From assembly GCF_002005105.1 (NCBI RefSeq), contig NZ_MSCV01000033.1, positions 1 to 64,000 of the forward strand: a stretch of DNA of 64,000 bases, given 5' to 3'. Both the position numbers and the translations under genes were made by a program. Position 1 is the stretch's first letter. Each line of letters opens with the position of its first letter. Source of the DNA: Methylocaldum sp. 14B. GTDB lineage: Bacteria; Pseudomonadota; Gammaproteobacteria; Methylococcales; Methylococcaceae. Shown here in pieces: positions 1-8,161 of the stretch. The notes beneath the pieces are model-generated. The model saw nothing but the letters and a program-made list of their open reading frames with translations, did no database searches and had not been told where the DNA came from.

Positions 1-41
1 AAAAACTTTTGCGCAAAATTTGGGCAGCACGCCAAAATAAA

Positions 42-67
42 AAAGGCCTGCATCGCTGCAAGCCTTT
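42..67 (-). terminator. Rho-independent terminator after tRNA-Lys
   Basis: On the minus strand an 11-bp hairpin with one mismatch and a 4-nt loop (AAAGGCTTGCA/TGCAGGCCTTT) runs into a T-rich tract at 33-41. It lies 8 bp downstream of the tRNA, so it very likely ends that transcript. Confidence 0.8.
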
Positions 68-75
68 GATATTCC

Positions 76-151
76 TGGTGGGCCGTGCTGGATTCGAACC
101 AGCGACCACTGCATTAAAAGTGCAATGCTCTACCGACTGAGCTAACGGCCC
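76..151 (-). tRNA. tRNA-Lys (anticodon TTT)
   Basis: The 76-nt cloverleaf is complete. The acceptor arm GGGCCGT pairs with ACGGCCC, the anticodon loop is CTTTTAA (anticodon TTT, Lys), the T arm contains GGTTCGAATCC, and the 3' CCA is encoded (76-78). Confidence 0.97.
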
Positions 152-515
152 AAAGAAGCGGAAATTATAATGACTGATTTCTTGTTCTTCAAGTCCATTA
201 CAAATGCTCTTTGCAATCCGCGACGGATCGAAGATCGGAATGAGCATTCATAATCTCTGGGCTTCCGTGTGCCTTCGATGGAAGGGATAATCACGGCTTC
301 TCCCGCTTGCACCGCCGGCCCCACTCTGTCTCACTGTCTTTCCAGATATCCATGGCGCGCCTGAAATCCCCGCGCGCGTAACATTGCGTTATCCTAACCT
401 GCCTGACAATTACTAAATCTACCAAACTATCGGCTATCGACCGGTCTTTTCCGGTCGTCGCATGAATCAATGTGGTGATCTGCGATTACCGCCATTACCG
501 AAACTGCGCCGAGCT
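152..515. other. Intergenic region, no gene seen
   Basis: This 360-bp stretch lies between the divergent tRNA-Lys gene and the lipoprotein gene, so it should hold both promoters. I see no convincing coding sequence or structured RNA in it. Confidence 0.5.
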
Positions 516-1268
516 ATGAGATTCACAAAAAGTCTTTTCAATACGCTGCTTTTATCCTTTTTTCTTTTCGCCCTGAGCGGATGTGTTTATTTCCGGCTGC
601 TGGAAGCAAAAAATCAACTGGCCGACTTCGAACGGAATTTCCGGGTTCAGGTGACCGATGACTATTTTCACCTTGATTTCTTGCACCCGGTGCTATTGAG
701 CGAGGATTTCCGCTATCTAACCAAACTCCATCCCAGCCGAATCGAAAAATTGCCACTGGGGTACCGGTGGTACCTGGATTTCCACCAAATGGATAGCCCT
801 GCTCAGCCGGGAAAAACCATCGTTTTCCGCATGACGTTCAACGGGAAAGACAAACTCTCCGGCTGGGATTTCTCGCCGGTTTTTCTGGAAATGGCCCCCG
901 CGACGTTTCTTGAGGCATCGATCAGGTCTCTCGGCAAAGGCAAGGTTGACGAGGGTCGTCGACAGTTGAAGGTCGATGCGGAAGACCTGCCGAGGGTTTC
1001 GGCAGCCCCTCCAAACCGGCGAAAAATTTTGGAAGTGTTGGGCCACCCGGCGGAAGAATCGCTGAAGGACGGTATGACGCTCTATGTTTACCGATTCAAG
1101 GCCGACGCCGTTCCGCTGGGTGAAGAAGGCGAAAATAGGCGGATTGCCGTAGCCAGACTTTATTTCAATCCGGTTACGGACGAATTGGTAAGAATGTCCA
1201 GCCGCTTTGTAGGCTTGAAGATCGCCATCGATTACCGAAAGCTCATCCAACTGAGCGGTCCCGGTTGA
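516..1268 (+). CDS. Putative outer-membrane or periplasmic lipoprotein, family unknown
   Basis: The product is 250 residues from the ATG at 516. I chose this start because the sequence after it is a typical lipoprotein signal: MRFTKS, a hydrophobic stretch, then a lipobox LSGC at residues 21-24. An ATG 54 nt upstream is also open but would put 18 charged or polar residues before the signal peptide. The mature part is soluble with no recognised domain. The gene stands alone and is followed by a hairpin with a T-run at 1329-1353. The function is unknown; no family was recognised. Confidence 0.7.
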   Translation: MRFTKSLFNTLLLSFFLFALSGCVYFRLLEAKNQLADFERNFRVQVTDDYFHLDFLHPVLLSEDFRYLTKLHPSRIEKLPLGYRWYLDFHQMDSPAQPGKTIVFRMTFNGKDKLSGWDFSPVFLEMAPATFLEASIRSLGKGKVDEGRRQLKVDAEDLPRVSAAPPNRRKILEVLGHPAEESLKDGMTLYVYRFKADAVPLGEEGENRRIAVARLYFNPVTDELVRMSSRFVGLKIAIDYRKLIQLSGPG

Positions 1269-1328
1269 GATTTGTCGGTAAGAATCACCAGGGAACCTTC
1301 AACCTGTCTCACGGTCATTACAGTAAAT

Positions 1329-1353
1329 ACCAAGTGTTTTACTTGGTTTTTTA
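1329..1353 (+). terminator. Hairpin plus T-run between lipoprotein and microprotein
   Basis: A perfect 7-bp inverted repeat, ACCAAGT and ACTTGGT around a GTTTT loop, is followed by T6. This looks like a weak intrinsic terminator for the lipoprotein gene. It lies only about 20 bp before the microprotein start, so if the two genes are cotranscribed it could act as an attenuator. Confidence 0.5.
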
Positions 1354-1373
1354 AGTTAAGACCGGAGGTTGTT

Positions 1374-1451
1374 ATGGCCGTATTAGAAGCTACGACGTTA
1401 GTACTGGCACTTGGAACGATGTTCGGTATTTTGATTTCTCGCTTCAAGTAA
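1374..1451 (+). CDS. 25-residue membrane microprotein
   Basis: A 25-codon frame starts at ATG 1374, seven bases after a strong GGAGG. The product begins MAVLEATTLV and ends with ILISRFK: one uninterrupted hydrophobic helix with a basic C-terminus (Arg, Lys), as in single-pass small subunits of membrane complexes. I do not recognise the family. It is not CydX, which is present separately in this window. Support is the ribosome-binding site, the clean one-helix composition and the hairpins on both sides. It is too short for statistical support, so it could still be chance. Confidence 0.45.
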   Translation: MAVLEATTLVLALGTMFGILISRFK

Positions 1452-1469
1452 TTCAGTAGACCGTCAAAA

Positions 1470-1520
1470 CGCGGCCGGTGTAGGTGTTTACGCTCTTGAC
1501 GAATAAATGCATCGGCCGCG
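1470..1520 (+). other. Long GC-rich stem-loop after the microprotein
   Basis: An 11-bp stem (CGCGGCCGGTG with CATCGGCCGCG, one G-U pair) encloses a 29-nt loop, starting 18 bp after the microprotein stop. No T-run follows, so it may be an mRNA-stabilising or processing structure rather than a terminator. Confidence 0.45.
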
Positions 1521-1636
1521 TCATTGATGAATTCCCGAGCCGCCTGTTTTCGCCCATTGGACCAAGACGGCGGCGTTTTTTTTCGGCTCTATTCGGTCCG
1601 GCGATCTACCTGCTGTGAGCCCCGGACCACGAATCA

Positions 1637-2911
1637 TTAGCTCTTTTTTAACCGCACGATGCCCATCAGCCTCAAACCCAAGCGTTCGTAGAAGGGTTCG
1701 CTGATGCCTTTACGAATCTTGCGGATGAAATACTTCTCGAATGCGATCTTGGCCAAGTGTACCCAGCGCCCCTTGCTGGCCCAGGTGACGTTGCGCGGCG
1801 GAATCTGGGGACGGGCGATGAAGGCCACGCCGGTATCGCCGAGATCGGCCAGGCACAGGGCATTCCAGGTCGCCTTATGCGAGGGCTCCTTGCCGTCCAG
1901 CTGCTCGCGGATATTGTGCGCGGTAGCGGTCACCATGGATTCGATCATATAGCCGGTCTTGGGCGATCCCGTGGGTACGGGCGTGGCTTCCACCGGCGGA
2001 ATGGCCACGCAGACGCCGACCGAGTAGATGTTCTTGAAAGTCGGGTTGCGCTGATACTCGTCGATTAGCACGAACCCCCTCGGATTCACCAGCCCTTCGA
2101 TTCCGGCCACGGCATCGACGCCCTTGAAGGCGGGAATCATCATGGCGTGCTTGAACGGCAGCTCGTGCTTCTGCTTTTCCTGTCCCTTCTCGTCCACCTC
2201 AATCACATGCATCACGCCCTTCTCGATGCGGTCCACCTTGGCATTGGTGATGGCCTTGATGTGATGCTGGCGCAGTTCACCTTCCAAAAGACCCTTGGTG
2301 TCGCCCACGCCGCCCAAGCCGAGATGGCCGATATAGGGTTCGGAGGTAACGAAAGTGATCGGCACCCTGTCGCGAATCTCGCGCTTGCGGAGATCCGAAT
2401 CGGCGATGAAGGCGTACTCGTAGGCCGGCCCGAAACAGGATGCACCCTGAACTGAACCGACGATGATCGGGCCCGGGTCCTTCACGAACTCGTCCCAGAA
2501 TTCGCCGGCTTCGGCAGCGTGATCGACGTGGCAGACGGACTGCGTATGCCCGTGCGGACCGAATCCCGGCACTTCCTCGAACGCCAGCTTGGGCCCCGTG
2601 GCGATGACCAGGTAGTCGTAGTCGACATTGCTGCCGTCGGCCAGCTCGACCTGGTTTCGGTCGGGATGAACCCGAGTCACTTTCTGGTTGATGAAGTTAA
2701 TCCCTTTTTTCTTGAGCATCGGCGCCAGTTCGACCTTGATGTCGTCCGGCTTTCGCCATTTGACGGCCACCCAAGGGTTCGACGGGACGAAGTGAAAAGT
2801 CGGGCTGTCCGAAATGACACAGACCTCGTCTTCTTTCCGGGCCAGGTGTTTCATTTCGAGAGCCATCGGAACGCCGCCTATGCCGGCGCCTAATATAACG
2901 ATGCGGGCCAT
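1637..2911 (-). CDS. sqr: Sulfide:quinone oxidoreductase
   Basis: This flavoprotein oxidises sulfide to sulfur or polysulfide and passes electrons to membrane quinone. The 424-residue protein starts with an FAD-binding GAGIGG (residues 8-13). It has the three cysteines expected from the Acidithiobacillus-type enzyme: C127 (SVCHVD), C159 (GASCFGP) and C353 (NALCLADLGD). It also has the C-terminal PQIPPRNV segment. The start has an excellent GGAGGAGG Shine-Dalgarno. It is the last gene after cydP-A-B-X, 45 bp from cydX, so quinol made from sulfide could be re-oxidised by the bd oxidase, a class known to tolerate sulfide. A flavocytochrome or type II NADH dehydrogenase would lack these cysteines. 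Confidence 0.85.
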   Translation of the reverse strand: MARIVILGAGIGGVPMALEMKHLARKEDEVCVISDSPTFHFVPSNPWVAVKWRKPDDIKVELAPMLKKKGINFINQKVTRVHPDRNQVELADGSNVDYDYLVIATGPKLAFEEVPGFGPHGHTQSVCHVDHAAEAGEFWDEFVKDPGPIIVGSVQGASCFGPAYEYAFIADSDLRKREIRDRVPITFVTSEPYIGHLGLGGVGDTKGLLEGELRQHHIKAITNAKVDRIEKGVMHVIEVDEKGQEKQKHELPFKHAMMIPAFKGVDAVAGIEGLVNPRGFVLIDEYQRNPTFKNIYSVGVCVAIPPVEATPVPTGSPKTGYMIESMVTATAHNIREQLDGKEPSHKATWNALCLADLGDTGVAFIARPQIPPRNVTWASKGRWVHLAKIAFEKYFIRKIRKGISEPFYERLGLRLMGIVRLKKS

Positions 2912-2956
2912 GATCAGCCTCCTCCGTTCTAGTTGTTAATCAGACTTTTGGTCGAA

Positions 2957-3088
2957 CTACTTTGACGAACTACGCGACGCGCCGATCTCGCCGGCGTCCA
3001 TATTGCATTCTGCCTCCAGCCACATCGCGTTGATGATGCCGAATGCGCAAGCGAAACCGACACCCAATATCCAAGCGAAATACCACAT
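2957..3088 (-). CDS. cydX: Cytochrome bd oxidase small subunit CydX
   Basis: This 43-residue single-helix protein begins MWYFAWILGVGFACAFG and continues IINAMWLEAE, the classic CydX signature with a conserved Glu after the helix. A Shine-Dalgarno (GAGGTAG) precedes it and it starts 9 bp after cydB. CydX stabilises the haem b595/d centre in subunit I. The 15-residue polar tail after the helix is of ordinary length. Confidence 0.93.
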   Translation of the reverse strand: MWYFAWILGVGFACAFGIINAMWLEAECNMDAGEIGASRSSSK

Positions 3089-3097
3089 GTTTCTACC

Positions 3098-4234
3098 TCA
3101 ATATAAAGAATGCTGATCCTTCAGCACTTTCTCCGGGGTAACGCTACCCCACAACACCCTATACACCCAGCGGGTATAAGCCAGAACGATGGGCAGGAAG
3201 ATCACCGTGATCCAAAAGGCCAAAGCCAGGGTGAAATGGCTGGAACTCGCGTCCCAGATAGTCAGGCTGTGATTCGGATCGGTCGACGAAATCACGAGAT
3301 ACGGAAACAGCCCGAAGCCAAGCGATAGCAGCACCCCGGTGATGCCCAGCGAACTGAACAAAAAAGCTCCGACGGACGTGTGTTCCAGGGCCGAACGCCA
3401 AGCCAGGAGCAACCCCCCGAAACCGAGCGCGGGCGCGACTAGCATCCAGGGATGGGACATGAACTGACGCAGCCAGCCGGACGTCATGGCCACCGTCTTG
3501 TTGAGCGGGTTGGACGGGGCATCCGTACCCGGCATGGCTGTGATCTCCGGAAGATTCATCCCGAAGACAACCCATAGAGCCGCCAGGGTCACAGCGCCGA
3601 TTACCACGGGCCCCAGGACCCGCACCACCGCCAGTGCTCGACGGTAGAGCACGCCTTCGGTGCGCCACTTGAGGTAAATCGCACCGTGAAAAAGGCTGAT
3701 GAGCAGGCCGAGCACGCCGCAGAACAGCGCGAAGGGATTGAGCAGGGCGAAGAAGCTGCCGTCGTAATACGGCCGGAGATCGGCATCGAAATGGAACGGC
3801 ACGCCCTGAACCAGATTTCCCACCAGAACGCCCAAGAGGATCGGCGGCACCGCTCCTCCGATAAACAGCCCCCAATCCCAGGCATTGCGCCAGGCGGGAT
3901 TCTCCAGCTTGCTTCGATAATCGAACCCCGCCGGTCGGAAGAACAAGGCGAACAACACCAGCAGCATGGCCACGTACAGCCCCGAGAACAGAGTCGCATA
4001 GACCAACGGCCACACGGCGAACAAGGCACCTCCTAAAAGGACCAGCCACACCTGATTGCCTTCCCAGGTTCCACCGACGGTATTGATGACGGCCCGGCGT
4101 TCGAGGTCGTTGCGCCCGACAAACGGCAGGAGCGCGCAGATGCCGAAATCGAATCCGGAAGTCAGGACGAAGGCGATGATGACCACCCCGGTGAACAGCC
4201 ACCAAATAATTCTTAGAGTCTCGTAATCGAACAT
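3098..4234 (-). CDS. cydB: Cytochrome bd ubiquinol oxidase subunit II
   Basis: The 378-residue polytopic membrane protein matches CydB. The N-terminal TSGFDFGI segment, GGTWEGNQVWL and FFRPAGFDYR are family hallmarks, and the Trp and Asp residues at the proton-path entry are present. It pairs with CydA, shares the inner-membrane complex and lies 16 bp after cydA in one operon. The length is normal. Nothing points to the cyanide-insensitive CioB variant in particular. Confidence 0.95.
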   Translation of the reverse strand: MFDYETLRIIWWLFTGVVIIAFVLTSGFDFGICALLPFVGRNDLERRAVINTVGGTWEGNQVWLVLLGGALFAVWPLVYATLFSGLYVAMLLVLFALFFRPAGFDYRSKLENPAWRNAWDWGLFIGGAVPPILLGVLVGNLVQGVPFHFDADLRPYYDGSFFALLNPFALFCGVLGLLISLFHGAIYLKWRTEGVLYRRALAVVRVLGPVVIGAVTLAALWVVFGMNLPEITAMPGTDAPSNPLNKTVAMTSGWLRQFMSHPWMLVAPALGFGGLLLAWRSALEHTSVGAFLFSSLGITGVLLSLGFGLFPYLVISSTDPNHSLTIWDASSSHFTLALAFWITVIFLPIVLAYTRWVYRVLWGSVTPEKVLKDQHSLY

Positions 4235-4250
4235 GGTTTTTCTCCCGGTA

Positions 4251-5822
4251 TTACGGCACTGAAGCCGCCGGATTCGTCTCGAAGTAATACTTCCCGGTAT
4301 GCAGACTGCTCGGCCCCAGACGCACGTACTTGATCATGAGGAACATCTCGATGATCAGCAGAGCGGTATAGAAGAACACGAATCCGCCGATGCTGAACCA
4401 GAGCTGGTCGGAACTGATGTTGGACGCGGACAGATGGGTCGGCAGCACGCCCGAGATGGTCCAGGGCTGACGGCCGTATTCCGCCACGAACCAGCCGGCC
4501 TCCGAAGCGATCCACGGCAGCGGGATGCACCAGGTGGCGAGCCTGAGCAGCCATTTCTTTTGGTCGGCTACGCGCGTCGCGCAGAAATAGAAGGCCATGG
4601 CGAACACAAACAGCATGGTGAACCCGGCCGCGACCATCAGGCGGAAAGTCCAGAACAAGGGAGCCACCCGCGGAATCGTGTCGTTGGCCGCCTGTTGAAT
4701 CATCTCCTCGGAAGCGCTGGCCGGATCGGCGGTGTACTTCTTCAGCAACAGGCCATACCCGAGGTCGGTGATGTGCTGGTCGAACAAAGTCTTGGTCGGC
4801 TCGCTCTTGTCCCCTGCCCGAATTTTCTGCAACTGACCGTAGGCGATCATGCCGCTTCGGATGCGCTTGGCGCTCTCGGCCCGGAGGTCCTTTAAGCCCT
4901 TGACATCCTCGTCGACGGAGCGCGTGGCGATGAGTCCCAGTACGTAGGGCACCTTGATGGCGAAATGGGTCTTTTCCGCTTCCTGGTCCGGGAATCCGAT
5001 TATGGTGAAACTGGCCGGCGGCTCGTGGGTGTCCCATTCCGCTTCGATGGCCGCGAGCTTGATCTTCTGTACCTCGCCCGAGGTATAACCGCTTTCGTCG
5101 CCGAGAACGATCACCGACAGCACCGAAGCCAAACCGAACGCCGCCGCGATGGAGAACGAACGGCGGGCGAAGCCGAGATCGCGCCGCCGGATCAGGTACC
5201 AGGCGCTGATGCCCAGCACGAACATGGAACCGGTGACATACCCAGCGGCAACGGTATGCACGAACTTGACCTGCGCCACCGGATTGAAGAACACGTCCGC
5301 GAACGACGCCATCTCCATGCGCAGGGTCTCGTAGTTGAACGCGGACCCGACCGGGTACTGCATCCAGCCGTTGGCGATGAGAATCCACAAGGCCGAGAAA
5401 CTGGTTCCGAAGGCGACCAGCCAGGTGACCGCCAGGTGCTGAACCTTGGTCAGTCTGTCCCAGCCGAAGAAAAACAGGCCCACCAAAGTGGATTCCAGGA
5501 AGAAGGCCATCCAGCCTTCGCTGGCGAGGATAGGGCCGAAGATGTCGCCGACGTAGTGGGAATAATAGGCCCAGTTGGTTCCGAACTGGAATTCCAGGGT
5601 GATGCCGGTGGTCACGCCCATCGCGAAGTTGATGGCGAACAGCTTGCCCCAAAACTTCGTCATGTCTTTATAGACTACCTTCCCGGTCATCACGTACACC
5701 GACTCCATGATGGCCAGAATGAAGGCCAGCCCCAGGGTCAGGGGCACGAACAGAAAGTGATACATGGCCGTGAGGCCGAATTGCAGCCTCGACAGGTTGA
5801 CGATTTCTTCACCGGATATCAT
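4251..5822 (-). CDS. cydA: Cytochrome bd ubiquinol oxidase subunit I
   Basis: This is the catalytic subunit, which oxidises quinol and reduces oxygen to water without pumping protons. The 523-residue protein carries the haem-ligand His in MYHFLFVP (about residue 22), the second axial His in [11 protein letters not shown], and the Met ligand in FRLMVA. It has the quinol-binding [13 protein letters not shown] segment followed by a long Q-loop resembling the E. coli (long-loop) form. The [12 protein letters not shown] motif is intact. Its ATG overlaps the cydP stop by 4 bp (ATGA), which indicates translational coupling. Confidence 0.96.
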   Translation of the reverse strand: MISGEEIVNLSRLQFGLTAMYHFLFVPLTLGLAFILAIMESVYVMTGKVVYKDMTKFWGKLFAINFAMGVTTGITLEFQFGTNWAYYSHYVGDIFGPILASEGWMAFFLESTLVGLFFFGWDRLTKVQHLAVTWLVAFGTSFSALWILIANGWMQYPVGSAFNYETLRMEMASFADVFFNPVAQVKFVHTVAAGYVTGSMFVLGISAWYLIRRRDLGFARRSFSIAAAFGLASVLSVIVLGDESGYTSGEVQKIKLAAIEAEWDTHEPPASFTIIGFPDQEAEKTHFAIKVPYVLGLIATRSVDEDVKGLKDLRAESAKRIRSGMIAYGQLQKIRAGDKSEPTKTLFDQHITDLGYGLLLKKYTADPASASEEMIQQAANDTIPRVAPLFWTFRLMVAAGFTMLFVFAMAFYFCATRVADQKKWLLRLATWCIPLPWIASEAGWFVAEYGRQPWTISGVLPTHLSASNISSDQLWFSIGGFVFFYTALLIIEMFLMIKYVRLGPSSLHTGKYYFETNPAASVP

Positions 5823-6022
5823 TTGATGCTCTCCTGGCGGACAAGAGGCGTGCGGTCTGATGAAAACAGATCCGCGACGGCGGGTTTCGGGACGTTTGGA
5901 TCATGCCGGAAGAACGCGAACCACAAGACACTCAGCAGGACAATCTTGAGGACCAGAGCCAAGGCAATTTCCCACCGGAAATGGTCGCGTCCCTTTGAGA
6001 AATCTGAAGTGACGTTATTCAT
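5819..6022 (-). CDS. cydP: Cytochrome oxidase accessory small protein CydP
   Basis: This 67-residue protein has a short polar N-terminus, one membrane helix ([20 protein letters not shown]) and the conserved FRHDPN stretch straight after it. CydP-type proteins sit immediately before cydA in many proteobacteria and are called putative cytochrome oxidase small subunits. It opens the operon and overlaps cydA by 4 bp. Its exact role is not established. Confidence 0.8.
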   Translation of the reverse strand: MNNVTSDFSKGRDHFRWEIALALVLKIVLLSVLWFAFFRHDPNVPKPAVADLFSSDRTPLVRQESIK

Positions 6023-6553
6023 ATCGAGTTTCCGGATGTTATTAATTCGTGGGCCACGGCGCTGCGTTACCCATTGTTATCCGGTCTCACGAAAGAAAAA
6101 GCCGTCCCTGGCCAGGGGGGAAACGCCGTTCTTTAGGGTTGGTCCCGCATGCTCGCTGATGACGGCGGATGCAGCCCGTCATCGTTTCCGGAGGGATTAG
6201 CCCTATATCACAGTTTGCTAATGTATTAACAAGCTCCGTGCCAAGCCGTATAACCCTTCCCTAGCAGGCCAGGAATCGGCTGCACCGCGATTTCGACGTT
6301 TCACCTGAAACGGCATTGAAACGGCGCGGTATATCCTGAAACAAAATGAAACTTAAAATACATCCGAGCGCTGACAGCCCTCGTCAAGGCAAGACCTTGC
6401 CCTTGCGCCGCTGCAAAGTTCAATTCGGTACAGGCGACGGGGGGCCGGCGAAAAACTTCGGTCGACAGAAAACGGAGCTCGAAACTCGTCCGATGGAGAA
6501 CCTTGGGTGAAACCTGAGTCCCGATCCCCGCGTCTCAGGCGTAGTTCTTCGCG
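6023..6553. other. Intergenic leader of the cyd-sqr operon
   Basis: This stretch of about 530 bp has no supported gene. It must hold the cydP promoter on the minus strand and the 3' end of the DUF2182 gene. An imperfect 18-bp palindrome lies at 6215-6232. I see no FNR (TTGAT-N4-ATCAA) site. Confidence 0.5.
6215..6232 (-). promoter_or_regulatory. Palindromic operator candidate upstream of cydP
   Basis: On the minus strand it reads TTGTTAAT-AC-ATTAGCAA, two 8-bp half-sites matching at 7 of 8 positions, about 195 bp upstream of the cydP start in an A+T-rich patch. It could bind a dimeric regulator. No regulator is assigned. Confidence 0.35.
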
Positions 6554-7327
6554 TCACAGCCACTGCACGCAACCCCAGGCAATCAACCCGAAGCCGATCA
6601 GTTTTCGTGTGCTTTCCCCTGCGCCGGGAACGTAGCGCTCCGCCAAGATCGCAAGGGTAATCAATCCCATCCACAGGACGTTCATGATGCCCACGGCGAA
6701 CATCACCAGCATCTCCGCCCAACAGCAGCCCACGCAATAAAGACCGTGATGCAAGCCCAGTCGCAATCCGCCGCGCCAGCCGGGCCGTCCATGACTGAGA
6801 AGAAATCCCATGGGTGCGCGGCAGTGGCTCAGACAAGCCGTTTTCCATGGCGTGAATTGATAAAGGCCGCTCATAATCAGAATGGACCCGGACACCATGG
6901 AGCTGCGGCTATCCATCATCGGGGTTAGCCATCTCAAGCCGTGGAACTGCCACTGAAGCAAAGTGGCGATGATCCCGAACCCTACCCACAGCACGAAATA
7001 ACCCAGTAGAAATGTCGGCAGATTAATCCGCGTTTCCGCCCGTCGCCCTCGGTCGATACGCACGATCAGCATCGTCATGGGCGCAACCACCGGCAGCATC
7101 ATGGCCAGCATCATGATCAGCCACATCGACGCGGTCAGCCCGAAATCGGTCAAAGACCAACGCCAGGTACCGGTCGGCGGCATCCACATCCGGTCCATGG
7201 GCAAGCTGTTCATCGCCACTTGCTGCTGATAGAGCGCCCACCACGCGGCGATCGTGGCGGCGCCCAGTCCCGCGGCAATCAGCAAACCCTGGATCGTACT
7301 CTTAGAAATTCTCGCCGAAACGGCCAT
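6554..7327 (-). CDS. DUF2182 integral membrane protein (predicted metal-binding)
   Basis: The 257-residue protein has about six to seven hydrophobic segments, and several Met- and Trp-rich stretches (MDRMWMPPTG, MLAMMLPVVAPM, WKTACLSHCRAPMGF). These match the DUF2182 family, described as predicted metal-binding membrane proteins; the biochemical role is unknown. It starts 3 bp after the stop of the DUF1326 gene, the usual partner of this family, so the two are surely cotranscribed. Cys and His residues in the CLSHC segment are candidate ligands. Confidence 0.8.
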   Translation of the reverse strand: MAVSARISKSTIQGLLIAAGLGAATIAAWWALYQQQVAMNSLPMDRMWMPPTGTWRWSLTDFGLTASMWLIMMLAMMLPVVAPMTMLIVRIDRGRRAETRINLPTFLLGYFVLWVGFGIIATLLQWQFHGLRWLTPMMDSRSSMVSGSILIMSGLYQFTPWKTACLSHCRAPMGFLLSHGRPGWRGGLRLGLHHGLYCVGCCWAEMLVMFAVGIMNVLWMGLITLAILAERYVPGAGESTRKLIGFGLIAWGCVQWL

Positions 7328-7330
7328 GGC

Positions 7331-7939
7331 CTAGGAGTGATATACGAAAGGGGAGAAATAGCCGTTGCGCCCGGAAAACTCCCAATCGAAGCCATAATCC
7401 CGATAGCGGTAAGACCCCGACTTCGCCACCACGGAAGGGTGAGACGGCACCACGCACAGAGGCGGATTGGCAATCGTGGCCTCGCCGCCGGCTATGCCGT
7501 CGATGGCGCGGATACTCACTTCCGCGAGATCGGACATCAGAAGACGCCGCTCCTTGCCGAGAGCCTCGTAGGTCATGGGCACGTGCTTCACACCGAGTAC
7601 CTGGCCGACGAACCCCGCCAGTACGGCTGGATGTCCGCCGGACTGGCCGGAAAAGATTCGGACCAGAGCGTCCGACTGGGCACTATCCGCCCGTTCATCG
7701 AGATAAAGCGCCGCCTGCCAGTTGCCCTCCTTCATGTGTCCCGGCGCATAACACGCCAAAACCACATTGAGCCCGTCCAGCGTAACGCCTTCCGAACGAC
7801 CTTTATCGATATGCCAGGCGACGAGCAGCTTGCAATCTCCTTCGCTAGGGGGATTGAACCACACGCACGGGCAGGCCGTTTCGCAGTTGCACGCTTCGAA
7901 ATAGTTGCCTTCCAGATGCCAGGAATTGGATGTACTCAT
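7331..7939 (-). CDS. DUF1326 domain protein
   Basis: The 202-residue soluble protein begins with the DUF1326 hallmark FEACNCETACPCVW (Cys at about residues 18, 20, 24 and 26). It lacks a signal peptide and membrane segments. The clustered cysteines suggest metal or redox chemistry, but the function is not known. It is the first gene of a two-gene unit with the DUF2182 membrane protein. Its upstream region is separated from the sigma-54 regulator by a MITE-like insertion (7996-8153). Confidence 0.8.
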   Translation of the reverse strand: MSTSNSWHLEGNYFEACNCETACPCVWFNPPSEGDCKLLVAWHIDKGRSEGVTLDGLNVVLACYAPGHMKEGNWQAALYLDERADSAQSDALVRIFSGQSGGHPAVLAGFVGQVLGVKHVPMTYEALGKERRLLMSDLAEVSIRAIDGIAGGEATIANPPLCVVPSHPSVVAKSGSYRYRDYGFDWEFSGRNGYFSPFVYHS

Positions 7940-7995
7940 AAGTCGACTCCGTCAGATATGCTCATTGAATCGGCGTTTTTGGACAAGTTCTGGTC

Positions 7996-8153
7996 TAGAG
8001 CGTTTTTCATCCCAGTGTACGGATTCGTGTCGGGAAGGAAGAGCGTAGGTCGGCAATCCCTTGCCGACAAAGCCCTTTGCCGAGCCGGTACGTCGGCAAG
8101 GGATTGCCGACCTACATATGGGGCTCCCTTACACCGAATCAGAAAATGCTCTA
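7996..8153. mobile_element. MITE-like element, family 1, copy A
   Basis: This 158-bp element is bounded by TAGAGCGTTTT and its imperfect complement AAAATGCTCTA, with the outermost TA as a possible target duplication. Inside are two inverted copies of the REP core (GTAGGTCGGCAATCCC / GGGATTGCCGACCTAC). A copy of exactly the same length and inverted orientation lies at 58792-58949. No coding capacity. Confidence 0.8.
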
Positions 8154-8161
8154 AAACCGGG

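Noticed and set aside
4213-6200. Long frames overlapping cydA on both strands
   Set aside because: Composition is typical of shadow frames; CydA motifs are all in the chosen frame.
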